Shown: positions 45,028 through 57,490, counted from the stretch's first letter. The stretch is DNA of 64,000 nucleotides from Helichrysum umbraculigerum (GCA_949592205.1 CATIUR010000006.1:13285001-13349000), one strand, 5' to 3'. The notes: generated from the letters alone by a model not told the origin. Numbers and translations are program-made.

Positions 45028-47105
45028 TGTAACATCCTCAAATTGGGCCTAGGAGTAATAGGTATTTCCTGTAAATTTAAATGCGATTTAAATTTGTTAT
45101 ATGTATTGTGATAATTGAAAATAATAGGTCAAACAGTTATATGACTTTTTGTGAATAGTAAATTATTAACTGTTTTAAATTTATTTAGTTGACGGTAAAA
45201 TAAAATTGTATTTCCCCGCAAATGGTTTTTAAGTTCCAGACACTAATAAATACGGGGAATGAAAACTAACACTTATATGGTATATTACGTGGATGGGTCG
45301 GTTTTTATTTCCCTCCACACATACATACATACGTACGTATACACACACACACATTTAACACAATCAATCCACAAAATCTTGAAGAAATCATCAAATTGGA
45401 GCTTCTAAACACGAATTCAAGCTTCCTTAATCATCACAAACAAGGTATGATCATGTGTTCTTGATTTTATAAACCCTAGAAATTGGGGTTTTGGTGTTCT
45501 TGAGCAAAATCCGAATTTAGGGTTTCAAAAGTGTGAATTGATGTTAATTAAGCTTCAATAACATGTAATAATCATTATAGCATCATCTTAATCATGTTAT
45601 ATGTGTTAATTTCATGTTTGATATAACCCTAGAAATTGGGGTTTTGGGTAATTGTTTAATTAGTAGGATTAATCTTGAAATAAAACTTGTAGTCATGTTA
45701 GAAGGGTTAGTTAGTGCTTAATTTGTGATTATAACCTAAGCCCTAACTTGGAAATTAAGAATTTGATTAAGTGTTCATAATGTGTTCTTGGAGAAAAATG
45801 GATGATTGTGATGATATTATTGTTAGATGATGATTCAATGATGATTATAATGTAAACCCTTATATAAAAAATGAAGAAAGTGATAATATGATCATAAATA
45901 AAGTTTAAGGCTTTAGTTGATTATGTTATAATCAAAGTGTTAAGCTAGTGTTATTAAAGTATGAAATTGGTTAAGTGTTCAAGAGTGTTGAAATGATTAT
46001 GATGAAGTTGATGAATTAGTGATGTTCATGGTTATTAGCTTTGTTAATGGTTTAACTATATTGAATAGTAATAATTAGAATGAATAAAAAGGATGTTATG
46101 ATTATAATTGGTTAGATGAATATGAATTTTTGATGTTAATAAGATTATTCAAAATCTTGAAATGATGAAATTTGGATTAATACAAGTTAAGGATAAATTG
46201 TTTGATGTAGTTACAATTGTATGATACTATATCAATATTGAGGCAAGTGCCAAATGACTAACTTGTGTTGTCTTATTGTATTCTCAGATGTGGAGAAGAC
46301 TCAGTGACATTAGACTACTGAGTGGACGACTATGATTGTCGGTGAGTGGATCTTGGACTTTCAGTCTAAGTTAGTTGTAACAACATGGTTACAACGGGTA
46401 AACTTGGTTTATTGCAATGATTGCATTAATATTAGATTGGCATGTTGGCTAAACCTTTGATTGATTATTGGCGTCCATTGTGCTATGATAGTTGTGGACT
46501 ATTTGATTTGGTGGGGGTCAACTAATGTGTTGGGTTTGGATACTATTACTAGGACTTCGCAAGTGCCTTGTACATGTGTTGGACACTGAAATTGCGTCGT
46601 GTGTAGTAATAGTACCAAACTATCGGTTTAACCTCTGATTTGGCCGTCAGTTGGTTTTAAGTGTTACTTGGGGAACCATCCGCGGCATGAGGGTACCTCA
46701 AGGACCACCGATCCTTCTATGTTGCTTGTGCATTGCTTGGTTATAGGCATGTGTTAAGTTGAGTTAGATTGATAGCTTGGGATCTATTCACTTAGCTTCG
46801 TGCTAACCCCTCATTACTTCTTGCAGGTTTACTTCTGTATGTGGGTGGGCAAGAAGTACATATGGAATGGAATGTTTGACAGGCTCACTCTGAAATGGAT
46901 AATACGTTAATGATTTAACAACACATTGGCATTTCTATAACACCTAAACTTAATGTGTGTAATGATTAGAATAATCTAGTTTTAAAGGTTTGTATATAAG
47001 TGGATTGCTATTTGAAATGTATGTATGCAATCCACTGGTTTCTATTAATCATGCGCTTCCGATATGTTTAAAAAAAAAATGTCCTTGTATTTAGCGGGTG
47101 TTATA
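45028..47105. mobile_element. Solo LTR (2.08 kb) in the LINE tail
   Basis: Starts TGTAACATCC and ends GGGTGTTATA, with perfect target duplication agttt (45023-45027 and 47106-47110). The terminus is TG...TA rather than TG...CA, probably one mutation. The right third is homologous to 1830-2700. It contains a CATA/CACACA microsatellite (45315-45355) and long stretches of 'gattatgatg' type sequence. No genes. Confidence 0.9.
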
Positions 47106-47408
47106 AGTTTGGAGGTATCAAGCACCATATCGTCTTTCGGATTAGTAGCTTTGTCAATTTTTGTAGCTTGTCCCCGGGGTTTGTTTGGGATTGCATCAAA
47201 AACACTACGGAGTGAAAACCGGTGGCTCAACCTCCATGGGTGGGGGGTTTTCTCTTATCTCGGTTATCTGTAATTGGCAAGAGTTTTTTCACCCTTTTTG
47301 CAGTCCTCGAAGTCCAAGCCTTGGGTGGAATCTAGATTGTGTAACATTTTTGTTTTCTTTCTAGTTTTGTTTCTGTATCTTTTGATTCTAGCGTCTTGCT
47401 ATGGCCTA

Positions 47409-47412
<4 letters not shown>
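47106..47412 (+). other. Putative LINE 3' untranslated tail
   Basis: Follows the solo LTR. No domain is recognised in any frame (short ORFs 47064-47273 and 47045-47230 only). The T-rich ending (tttctagttttgtttctgtatcttttg...cttgctatggcc) directly precedes the TA microsatellite, which would fit a LINE 3' end. Confidence 0.4.

Positions 47413-47483
<71 letters not shown>
47413..47483. repeat. (TA)n microsatellite, about 70 bp
   Basis: Uninterrupted TA dinucleotides, the longest in the window. Other shorter TA runs are at 2050-2069, 11788-11812 and 12068-12101. The Tyr/Ile-alternating ORF across it is an artefact. Confidence 0.97.
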
Positions 47484-47485
<2 letters not shown>

Positions 47486-47851
47486 CGCCGTTCAAAAAAG
47501 AAGAAGTGAAGAATCACACTTACTTGAGGTAGAAGATGATTAATAGCGGATAATTCGATGTTACAAGCTTCAATTTCATGTTTTCGTATAATTTTGTTGA
47601 TGGGTTTTTGGTTCTGCGATATTTCTTCCTCACGAACCAATATTTTGTGTATGGATAGGTATGTACAAGCCGACCTATGTATGTCTGTATATAATTTAAG
47701 TTGTTAAATTTTAGTCCTCGTAATTATCATTGTGTGAAACTTTAAAACCGACTACAATTATTATTATTTTATTTCACCTAAAATAATAATAACTTAAAAC
47801 AACTATTTACACTTATATCATAATAATAATTTTGAATTTTGGGGTGTTACA
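47484..47851. repeat. Right end of a TGTAACACC-type LTR fragment
   Basis: Ends ttttggggtgttaca, like the right ends at 1268 and 10794. The preceding AT-rich 'aataataat' sequence has no gene. The left boundary and a target duplication were not found. Confidence 0.45.
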
Positions 47852-48756
47852 GGCTCACATGCCTTTATTTATGGTTCATGGGTAGTTTTATTTCACGTTT
47901 CACGTGGTAGTTGGTGTCCAAATCATGTGGTTTAGTTTAGTTTCAATTTAGTCAAGGTTTGTATTCACATATTTCCTACTACCGTAACACTGTGGATTGT
48001 TTATATCCAATTTAATATATTATATTTTTCACTCAAAAAATAAAAATATCGTTGAGATTTAAAATTACATTAAAGTAAATTCCATAAACGGTCCTCGTAG
48101 TTTACACTAATTTACGAAAATTATTCTTATACTTGTTTTTTCATCTATTCAATCCTATAAGTTTACATTTTACTTTTGAAATGACTAAAACCTCTTTGGC
48201 GGTTAACATCCCGAATCCCGACTATCCGAATATTTAGTTCATCTTTCCAGTTTGTGATGTTCCAAATTTATTGTACATTTTATACTTTCAACAAATCAAA
48301 ATACTTTGATGTGGTAGAAGATTAAATCCTATTGGTTGTACCATCTAATAACTAGAATACATTTTTTTATCAAATAGAATATTTTTTTAAACTGCGTGTT
48401 TTTTGTCCGAGGGAGTAACAAACTCTAATATAAAATGTAAATTGCAACTAAAGTTATCATTTTCCTTATGATTTTCTGTATATTTTCCTTAAAATTTTTT
48501 TGTATAATCAAGCAATTGCAACTAAAGTGGTATTTCTAGAAACGGTCAAATCAAAGTCCGAGTGAAAATATATCTTTTTGGTTAGAATGCTTCTCTCAAA
48601 TCTTTGCAAAAAATTAAGAAATTATATTCAATTCATTGCAAGAATCAAAATCATTAATTCGCAAGATCTCAAAACTTTCAAATAACATCATCATCATATA
48701 CATATACACATTCATACATTATTATATAATCAAACAAACGTTAACAAATTGTATCA
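47852..48756. other. Intergenic region upstream of the X8 gene
   Basis: AT-rich; no ORF with domain content. A tccgagggag sequence followed by TA at about 48405-48417 looks like the eroded end of another Stowaway MITE. The 5' flank of the X8 gene has 'tatacatatacacattcatac' near 48695-48715, but no single convincing TATA box can be chosen. Confidence 0.5.
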
Positions 48757-49324
48757 ATGGCAAAAGTAACATATTCATTGTGCCTTGCTAGTTTCTTCTT
48801 ATGTGTCATTTTGTGCTCCAATTATGTAGAGGTAAAATGAATTTTACTCAATCTTTTATGCCATAAAAAAAATGTACAGTTTATGTTGATTATAAGTATT
48901 TAACAAGTGTTTATATTATGTTGTTACGATGATCGAATAGGCGAGACCGTGGTGCGTTGCTAAAGTGAATTCTACAGATCAACAGTTGCAACAAATCATC
49001 GACACTTTGTGTGGGAAACTTAACTGTAAGGAAATTCAACCGGGTGGATCGTGCTTTGAACCTAATACTTGGCAAAATCACGCATCGTTTGCTATTGATC
49101 TTAACTATAAAGTTGTGGGCATGTGTGATCCTAGTTACGCTACTTTCATTATCAGGGATCCTTGTAAGTTGCTTTCTTGTTTTGTCTTATATTCACTCGT
49201 ATACTACTGATCTTATGTAAAAACGTAACACTATGTGATTGTGGATTTAATTGTATTGAACATGTATCTAAGTTGTTTTCGTGTTTTTCTTGATGCAGCT
49301 CGCGGAACGTGTGTGTATCCATAA
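48757..49324 (+). CDS. Small secreted X8-domain (CBM43) protein, Ole e 10-like
   Basis: Three exons: 48757-48831, 48941-49163, 49299-49324, all with GT/AG introns; 107 residues. Exon 1 encodes a hydrophobic signal peptide (LCLASFFLCVILCSNY). Exon 2 starts ARPWCVAK, the hallmark of the X8 domain, and the six conserved Cys are present in order (PWC, TLC, NC, SCF, MCD, GTC). Exon 3 ends the domain (SRGTCVYP). X8/CBM43 domains bind beta-1,3-glucan such as callose in the wall. There is no glucanase domain, Pro/Ser tail or GPI signal, so it is a stand-alone secreted domain like the pollen protein Ole e 10, rather than a plasmodesmal GPI-anchored PDCB. Confidence 0.9.
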
Positions 49325-49765
49325 CTGATGAGATGTTCATCTAACTTTTGATGGAGAAAGAATGTAATGAAATATTTTGATCTATGAAGTAGAATATTAT
49401 TTCGAGTTTTATTGGATTTTTGAGTTGTTATATGGTGTATGAGTTAATAATTTCGTGTTATAGTTTGGTCATCGCAATTACATTCTCTCTTGAAAGATAT
49501 ATATTTCATCATTTGTCAATTGCCATTTATTTAAGCCAAAGAAAACCATTGTTGCATATCATTTTAATTTCTTATAAAGCTAGCAAATGACGAAATTAAC
49601 GTTACTTATACTAGAAATGACAAAATTACCAATTACTAAATTAAACAACCTTTCTAAATTTGGTAAGAACCAATAATATTTAAAACAATATGTATATAAA
49701 ATTAACATCATGATGTGATCCATAAAGAAACATATATAAATTTGAAAATAACCTATAATCAAATA
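49325..49765. other. 3' flank of the X8 gene, no gene seen
   Basis: AT-rich sequence with aataaa-like motifs; no coding potential recognised before the MITE at 49766. Confidence 0.6.
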
Positions 49766-50020
49766 CTACCTCTGTCCCAAAATTATTGTTCATTTTTTAC
49801 TTTCTGGATGGTTTTTTTTCAACTTTAACCTTAAATATTTTTATTTGTATTATATAATACTATTCGCAAAATATGTGAATGAATTGGGTTTTAAATGAAT
49901 TTTCATTGGTTAAAATTTTTTATCAAGTACTTATATAACACAAACAATGATTTTTAAAGTCAAAGTTGAAAAAGAAAAGCTTCATAAAGTTAAAATTGGA
50001 CAATTATTTTGAAACGAGGG
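49766..50020. mobile_element. Stowaway MITE (diverged)
   Basis: 255 bp between TA dinucleotides (49764-49765 and 50021-50022). The ends CTACCTCTGTCCCAAAATTATT and AATTATTTTGAAACGAGGG are eroded versions of the Stowaway terminal repeat. The core matches 37868-38109 and 43487-43740. Confidence 0.85.
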
Positions 50021-50022
50021 TA

Positions 50023-51142
50023 ATAGAATATTTAATTTTAATAATAATATTAGTTCTACTCAATATTCCACTTGAAAATAGTTGTATGTCGCACTATTTA
50101 CTTAGCACTATTTACTTGGCATTGATTACGCAATAACAAAGTATATATACTTCAAATAAGAGGAAAAGGATGCATATAGATGCACGTAACACTTTTATAT
50201 TTTATTTTTAATCTTTAATCTTTAACTATTATAATGCATTTGTAAGCTCATGTTAACACCTTAAAATATTATTAGCATCAGCTATACTACGATTAATCAC
50301 AATATCTTTTGATTGCTTTTAAAATAGGGTTTTGCTAACGTATGCCCCATGACACACGTTAAGGTGTATTTAATGAAGTCGAAAATTTTCCTTAAACACT
50401 CATTCACACTTAACATACATTAATTCAATCAAATAATTACCTTTTTTAAGTGTATATTAATTACACATCCTAATTTTTAAAAAGATTACAGGTTAATGTG
50501 TATCACGAGTTAACAAAACCCTTTAAATTATCTAATCCGTTACATAGCAAAGGTCATTGCTAATTTACTAGCAAATTGCCAAAAAAAAAAATTACATAAG
50601 GAAACCTAGTTGTGTTGCAAGTCAAAGCATTGTGATTTGAAACTGACTCAATTTTTTGTAGGGTATTGAGGATTTGAGGTAATCAGAGTATCAAACTATG
50701 ATTTTCCTATTAAACTGCAAGCGAAAATTGTAATCATTTAGTTAAACCTAGAACCCTAGAGCACATACATGTATACAACCACCACAAATATACTCCATTT
50801 GAGTTTGTCTCAAACGAGACTTGAATCCACAGACCCTGTACCAGGCCAAATGCCCTTTCACTTTGGTTATAATAAAATGAAAACTCACAACATGAAACTA
50901 CGGAATAAGCTAATTCTGAAGTTCGAATTCAAGCATTGCAAAGGATCAATGGATGAATCAATTGGCCACTTTTTACACTTTCAATTCATTTGAAACTAAG
51001 TATTAAACAACAATTCATATTGGTACCAGAAGAACTTGACTTCTATAGTGCCACCTGATTTTAAACAGTGCTTTTGGAGACCATATCAATTACGGGAATA
51101 TGAAAATTAAAGACTGAATTATCTGTGTTATCTCGTCAAATG
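50023..51142. other. Intergenic, including dispersed repeat copy 2 (50786-50891)
   Basis: No gene. Bases 50786-50891 match 37311-37415 at roughly 80 percent by eye. The remainder is AT-rich with short A-runs (50579-50590). The PUX1-like gene ends at 51143 on the minus strand, so 51000-51142 is its 3' flank/UTR. Confidence 0.6.
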
Positions 51143-53866
51143 TCACATTTTTAACCACTTGGGCTTGACCATCTTCTTGTCAGTAGCCGGCTTTCGTGCT
51201 GGAGGAGCAGCAGCAGCCACAACAGGCTCAGGAGTAGGTTGATCAATAGGCTCAGGCTTCTGCACAGGTATGAATTCTACACCCTTCAAAGACATTACTT
51301 CCTCTTTGAGAAACGGAACTTGTGCAACATCATCACCTGGAAACAGAAACGCTCCATAAAACAAATTTTATGGCTGTTCATCAAATTTCTAACTAATAAT
51401 GACCTTATGTGCTTATCTCGTCTAGAACAAAAGAACTGGAATACAAAATATGATAACATATTGATTGGGAAGAGCAAGATATGATGCGTAGGAGAGCGCA
51501 ACAGATACTAACCTTGTGGTAGGTCATATGAGAAGTAGACAATCGCACCGGGAGCAAAGCCAGCAGAATAGAAGTCCTGGGACATGTCCTTTATGATCTT
51601 CTTTGGAGGAACAGTATCTGAATTATTTTTGCAAGAATCCCTTAGTTATTTGTTGCTACATAGATGTCAATTTGAACCCATTTACATAAAAATGAATTTT
51701 ATTAACTCTTTACAGATCGAATGGATTGAATTCTGAAAAGTAGATTAGAATAAAATGACTCAAGTGGGTCAGGAAGGAAGAATGTCATCCAAAGGGTATT
51801 CAAATGCTTACAACCTCCTAAATCAACTAATTAAAAATGGAAATTTGAATAATACAAGTGTAATGTTATAATTTCATGATCGAGTTTTAATAGATAAAAC
51901 TAAATAGCATAAAAAGTAGGACCAACAAAAGTTGATGTGCCAACTCAAGCTGAAACATTCTTTACAGTAATATGTTACCCTTCTTGATCTGTGTTACCCA
52001 ACCCAACAAACCAGCCCACTTTGCAACATCTAGCTTCCACCATTTCTAGATTCAACTTCACTTTTTATTTAATTTTTTACAACAGATACAAACACAAAAG
52101 GAATCATCTTATATATTTGAGGATTGTTCCTTTGTTTGTGTCAGATCTAGAACATCTATGAAGTTGTTGTATGCTTACATATGTAGAATGGGAGATCAGG
52201 CCGAGCCACAACTTTCACAAGAAGATCAAATAAGCTTTGCATCGTCTCTGATGGATGGAATGTTGCTTCCAGTGTGTGGTTATCTTGGAATCTTACACGA
52301 ACCACAGCCTGTATAAATCATGGAAAAATGACAAATACACATTACACCATACTATATTGATAATCTGAAGCCTAATAAAGTAATAAATACATAAGTAAAA
52401 AAGATGTTGCTCATCAGATCAAGTAAACATGTACCTTAGACATTCTTGATCTACTAGCTGCTCTCTCAGCGTCTCGAATTTTCTTTGTCTTCAAATATTT
52501 ATCTGCTCATTGTTGCACACAGTGATGAGATATAAATTACATAATCACATTACATCTCCAAAGAGACGCATGATAATATGTTTTGGATTTGTTAAACATA
52601 TAATTATGTTTAGACTTCTGATAATATAAAAACACGGCGTTCCCAACTTTATTTATCATCTTCAACAATCATGTCATCATCCCTACAGATATTTGGCCCA
52701 ATTGAGTGCCTTAAAACATAGAATCGTACAAACAGATACTATCCTTTCAGTAATATAGAGATGTTTGCGAGTGGTGGAAAAATGAACATTCTATACTGAT
52801 ATCCATACATACTAAACCTTATTAAATCATAGAGACGCAAGCAAACAACATATGACATGCTCCTTCACATGACAAAAATTCCCTAAACAGCGGACTACCG
52901 AAGTTACAACATTGTAAATCTATTTACCAGCTTACTTGCTCAACTCCTTACAGCATTCAGATCATCGTATTTCAGTGAGTTAATAAAACAACTATATGCA
53001 TATATCTTACCTTCTTTTTTCGTAGATAAGATGCGATAATAATCTTCTGGTGTGAATTCCAGCTCATCTTGTTCCTCTATCCATACAACAAAAATCACAT
53101 TCACATTTCATTTTAACATTATAGAATATATATTGAACATACTTTACTTATTAGTTACAAAAGAAAACGAAGTTATTACCGCTGACAGAGGCATCATTCA
53201 ATGTTTGCGAGATTGTTGCTGTTGTTGTCTCAAATACACGTATTTCTCGCCCATAATTTTGCTTTGCAGCAGCAAGTTTGTCCTGAATTAATTGCCAAAA
53301 TCACCAACGAATGGTCTCAATATCATACGTGCATAACATCAAGCGATAAATACATATATATATAAAGAGTATATCCACATTTCTACACCAAACGCAAATT
53401 GCATAGATAACTATTCGCAAATTGCATAGATAAATAATTGCGAGTGAAAAATTGTAACTAGAAATCCTAATAAAAGGTACAAAGATATTATCCAATTCAA
53501 ATACAACTCCAAAACCCTAATTAACTAACACAACAACAGTTTCGACAAGAATACGTTCACGGAGACAAACAATCAACAATAACAACGTTCTTTCAGATTC
53601 AATTGATATTTAATATTGAATCAAAATGAGTTTAAATATATGATCTAAGTGAACAACACAGCGGTTCAGGTATGTTAGGGTTTCAATAATACTACTCCGT
53701 AACAAAATTCAGAGATAAACAATGAAACCGGATAAAAATCAATTGAAGTCAAATATCAATCGAAGTCAAAGTAAAATTAAGAAATAACCGTGGAAGATTG
53801 GGCGTCCATAGGATCGGCAACGGCGAATCTTCTTCGTTTAAGAGCTGTAAACGAATCGGCTAGCAT
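51143..53866 (-). CDS. PUX1: PUX1-like UBX-domain protein (CDC48 regulator)
   Basis: Seven exons on the minus strand: 53866-53789, 53282-53180, 53076-53011, 52502-52435, 52308-52179, 51617-51513, 51336-51143. All introns are GT/AG and join in frame to 247 residues, close to the roughly 250 of Arabidopsis PUX1. Start chosen at the ATG at 53866 (MLADSFTALKRRRF). Residues about 27-100 form a charged helical region (EFTPEDYYRILSTKKE, KTKKIRDAERAAS). Residues about 104-182 are a UBX domain (AVVRVRFQDNHTLEATF, PDLPFYIYTVPPKKII, FAPGAIVYFSYD). A Pro/Ala/Lys-rich tail follows. PUX1 binds the CDC48/p97 ATPase and promotes hexamer disassembly; this role is known for the family and inferred here. Orthology is likely but not proven. 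Confidence 0.92.
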
Positions 53867-54370
53867 CGGCGATCCGATGAAAACCCTGGCTGGCTGGTTA
53901 TCGGAGTCTCTGTGGTTCTGTCTCTTGCGTCACGTATATCCTTTTCCAGATGAAAGGGGTTTCTTGTTAATGGTACTTATTTATAGGTGATAAAAACGGG
54001 TATGGGCTAAAATTTGGGGACGGACTCAAATCATCACGACTTAACGGCTCTTAATTTTGATCTAACAAACTTAATTTTAGCTAAATAGGTAACATTCTAA
54101 ATAATAAATTATAACTAGTAAGTGATATGGGTTATACGACGGTATCTTATACATAACATAATGTTTTAGTTTGATAAGTTATATAAAGCTTATTTACATA
54201 TACGTTTGGAAAGCTAACATATCTATTCGTGTTTAAATAATGAAGATTACATAAACGTAGCATGTTAAGAGCAACTGCAAATAAACATAGATTTTAATTC
54301 AGAATAGGAGAGGGAACATGAAATAACTTGACATGTGACTTATTATTATTTAAAAGTCAGTCATCTATTG
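53867..54370. other. Divergent spacer next to the PUX1-like gene
   Basis: 5' flank of the PUX1-like gene. The ORF at 53790-53990 on the plus strand is a shadow of exon 1. No clear TATA box; AT-rich from 54050 onward, no other gene. Confidence 0.55.
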
Positions 54371-54735
54371 AGTGTGTGTTTGGTAAAACTAGCTGAAGAT
54401 TGAGATGGAGGTGAGAAGCTGGAGCTGGAGCTTTTATTTGAGACTAGAGCTGGAGATTTTATTTGTTAACAAGTGTTTGACAAACTAGTCGGGGCTGGAA
54501 CTTATTAATGCAAAATGACACAAAAGTACATGATATTATACAACTCTAAGTTTTTAATAATTAAAAGGGGATGAGGATTCTTTGAAGAACCTAGTTTGAA
54601 GAAGCTACATGATATTATATTTTTTTATGTCGAACAAGGATTGTGAATTTCAAAGGATTGAAATTCTTAAATTTAGAATCTCGAGCTTCTAGAATCCTCA
54701 ATAATCCCTCAAAAAAATGGTTGTCAAACACACCC
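54371..54735. mobile_element. hAT-like MITE, copy A
   Basis: The left end gtgtgtttggtaaa and right end ttgtcaaacacac are inverted. The inside has repeated 'gctggagct' motifs and 'gattctagaagctcgag'-related sequence. The copy at 57491-57835 is a related element in the opposite orientation (gtgtgtttgtcaacccc ... aaatggacac). No clear 8-bp duplication could be read. Confidence 0.65.
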
Positions 54736-54913
54736 TGAATGTGTGGTTAGTAAAGTTAAATAATCGATTGATTAATTTATTGATTAATTTATTGATCTAA
54801 TTATATAAATGTTGGTTTAATTAAGTGGGGGTAATTTGATCTTTGCGCATCTTGAATTTTGTAAGGTGTAAAAAAATTTGTTGTCACTAAACCCACTAAA
54901 TTATCTATTTTAT

Positions 54914-55332
54914 GCAATGTTTTGAAAACCGGTTCGAACCGGCCGGTTCGACCGGTTCGATCGGATCCGGAAGAGAGAACGAGTGAGAATGGACTGGTTT
55001 TTGACTTTTTTCCAACTCGGGTTAGACCGTTGACTTTTCCGGTTGAACCGGTTTTTGACGAATCGGTTGAACCGGTTTTTGAGTTTTTTTTTTTTTGTTT
55101 TCTTTTTTTGTTTTTATATTTTTATTATAACTTTATTATGTTATAGTTGTTGGAAACAAGGAAAAAATCTTAGAAAATATTATTTTTTTAAAAAAAAATA
55201 CTTAGAAAAATGCATAAAACAAAAAAAAAATTTATTTTAATTGTGAACCGGTCCGACCGGCCGGTTGAACCGGTTCGACCGGAATCGGTCACCTTTCCAG
55301 TTCGCTTAAAAAACCGAGTTTTAAAACATTGC
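54914..55332. mobile_element. 419-bp foldback MITE rich in AACCGG
   Basis: Terminal inverted repeats GCAATGTTTTGAAAACCGG / CCGAGTTTTAAAACATTGC, flanked by a 6-bp duplication ttttat (54908-54913 and 55333-55338). Both arms carry dense overlapping AACCGGTTCGACCGG motifs; the centre is T-rich then A-rich (55080-55240) and can also pair. ORFs here are low complexity. Confidence 0.85.
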
Positions 55333-55338
55333 TTTTAT

Positions 55339-56969
55339 GGTGTAACTATATAATGTTTGTAATTTATGTACCCGTGAGTCCGTGACCGGTCAAACAAATC
55401 AACAATATAGAAATTCTTCTTTTCAACATTAAATAAATTCCTGAACAAAATGTGTTTTGTTTTGGTTAGAACATCAAATATCAATGTTATACTCTGTATT
55501 ATTTATGTGAATGTATTAATATTAATATTAATGTGAATATATTATTATTAGCTTCAGCATAGTTTAAAATTAATTTGGGAATTTGTAGCTTCAATAGGGA
55601 TGATAGCTTAAGTTTTATCCTCATCATTCAAAGTAAAAAGATATTTAAAAAATTATATGTGCTTGTTTATCCATAAATAAATCAAAGATGAAAGTCTTAT
55701 AATCGATTTAGCAACGAACACATCTTCTAATTATCAAGGATATAACCTGTAAATCGATCAACTTACACAAGCAAGTAAAAATAGCTCAAACTTATGGGTT
55801 TGATTATAAGTTTATCGACCATACATTCTCAATGGATATCAATTTCATACTCATTCCCACTCTCATCCTTCAAACCCTCGAAGCAAAAACATTCTAACAG
55901 ATCTACATGAAAAATGACGCCCTAACCAACAATTTTCCTCCTCTACAAATATGGCTCAAACTTACAAAGCAAATGTGGAATCTATTCATCTGTTTCCATT
56001 ACTTCGCATATCTTAGTTAATAGACGAGTAATCATGCTAAAATGTCTTGAACGGCTAAATCGACATTTTTACCAGATTAGGTAGAGTTTTTCTGACAATT
56101 GCCCTTGTATAATGAAGAAACATCAAATCTAATCCATATTGATGCAAAAATAAAAAATAAAAACTTTGATTATGTTATTTGAATTTAACATATCAGACAT
56201 TCGGTACAAAGTATTTTACAGGCGGGCAGTATTAAAAATGGACATGTAAATATCAAGCCATTAATTTGCCTCCAATCACAATAAAAAATACTAGTAAATA
56301 AATAAAAAGCCATCACACATTTCGTCCCATGCGGTAAAAATAAAAAATTGAGGTTTATTAATAGATAGTGGAAGGTATCAACTTCGTATCACGTTGGATG
56401 CAAACATTTTGAAGTGATCGACCACGTCAACCTTCGTAAAAAGGAGGGTTTTTCCTGGTTTGAGTTTGTTTAGCGGTGGGCTAAGATACCATGGATTAGT
56501 CGGCCAAAGGTTGGAACCATAATAACAAAAAAATAATAATAATAGTAATAATAATAATAACTTTGACAATATCGATCATAACCATTATCTTCACTAGCGG
56601 AAAAACGTACATAAATCGAACAAAAATCAAACACATTACAAAATCAATGAAATATGCAACACAAAAATTAACATAAACAATGCACATTTCAATTTATTTA
56701 TAGAAGTAATACAATAAATTTACATATAAATCTACTCATATATGTAATACATATTAGTATGGATCCTTAGTTGTCGTATATGTCAGTGTAAAATAACCAT
56801 CTTTTAACTACAATAGTAAATAGTAGAATTAAAAATAACAGCACTAGCAATATTTCACTTAATAGTAAACGTAAGATAACAAGTTATAGTGACGATCTTT
56901 TAAACTAATGGTGATCAAGCAAAATGCCAGAAGTAAACAAAAAAAGGGTAATGATGAAGAAAATAACTA
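55339..56969. other. AT-rich intergenic spacer, no gene seen
   Basis: Short ORFs only (56378-56687, Leu/Ile-rich from AAT repeats). An AAT-type microsatellite lies at 56527-56561. No domain or known repeat recognised with confidence. Confidence 0.55.
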
Positions 56970-57239
56970 CTCCCTCCGTCCCAATTTAATTGTCCCCGGA
57001 CAGAAAACACGTAGTTTAAGAAAAACACAATAATTACTACTTACTTTTTGTACAATGACATTCTTACCCCTAACCAATTAATTTGAACTTCCTTTCACTT
57101 TTGTAATACTCCGTATAATTTTTAAAATATGGACAATATAGTAAATGGAATCAAATTTCCTTTCTACATTTGGTAGTGGACAATCAATTTAGGACAACCC
57201 AAAATGGAATACTGGACTATTAATTCGGGACGGATGGAG
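56970..57239. mobile_element. Stowaway MITE (second family)
   Basis: 270 bp between TA dinucleotides (56968-56969 and 57240-57241), with termini CTCCCTCCGTCCCAATTTAA and TTAATTCGGGACGGATGGAG. The internal sequence differs from the other three Stowaway copies. Confidence 0.88.
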
Positions 57240-57490
57240 TATCTTTAACCATTTTTCCGAACCTTTATGGTCGGAAGTTTACAAAAGAACCAGCCAATAG
57301 GCGCTAACCGAATGGTTAAGGAGTTAATTCCGAGGGATAAAAGAGTTAAGACATGACCTGTACTCGTCGTTTTGAATGAGAACTTTAGACTATCTTTAGA
57401 GCTTTCATAAAAAAGCCGATCAATGAAGTATAATGTCCATCGTACTTGAACCTATATAACAATAAAAAAAAGCCGATACAAGAAGTATAT

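Noticed and set aside
44727..45032. Second ORF overlapping the LINE frame
   Set aside because: Out-of-frame shadow of the zf-RVT segment that runs across the solo LTR boundary.
47332..47640. Minus-strand ORF with alternating Tyr-Ile stretch
   Set aside because: Translation of the (TA)n microsatellite; no domain on either side.
1..47850. CRISPR arrays, bacterial operons or ribosome-binding sites
   Set aside because: Repeats are LTR minisatellites of varying unit and spacing; spliced genes and plant transposons show that this is eukaryotic nuclear DNA.
48395..48417. Full Stowaway MITE upstream of the X8 gene
   Set aside because: Only one end-like sequence (tccgagggag then TA) is present; no matching left end was found, so it is mentioned only as a possible remnant.
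49323..49345. ctgatgag...ttcatc near the X8 stop codon, considered as a hammerhead ribozyme (retrozyme) core
   Set aside because: No GAAA core or cleavage-site helix follows at the required position; the other ctgatga sites in the window also lack GAAAC.
57295..57450. tRNA-like ccgaatggttaagga stretch, considered as a SINE head
   Set aside because: No convincing B box at the right spacing, no poly-A tail with flanking duplication; could be chance.
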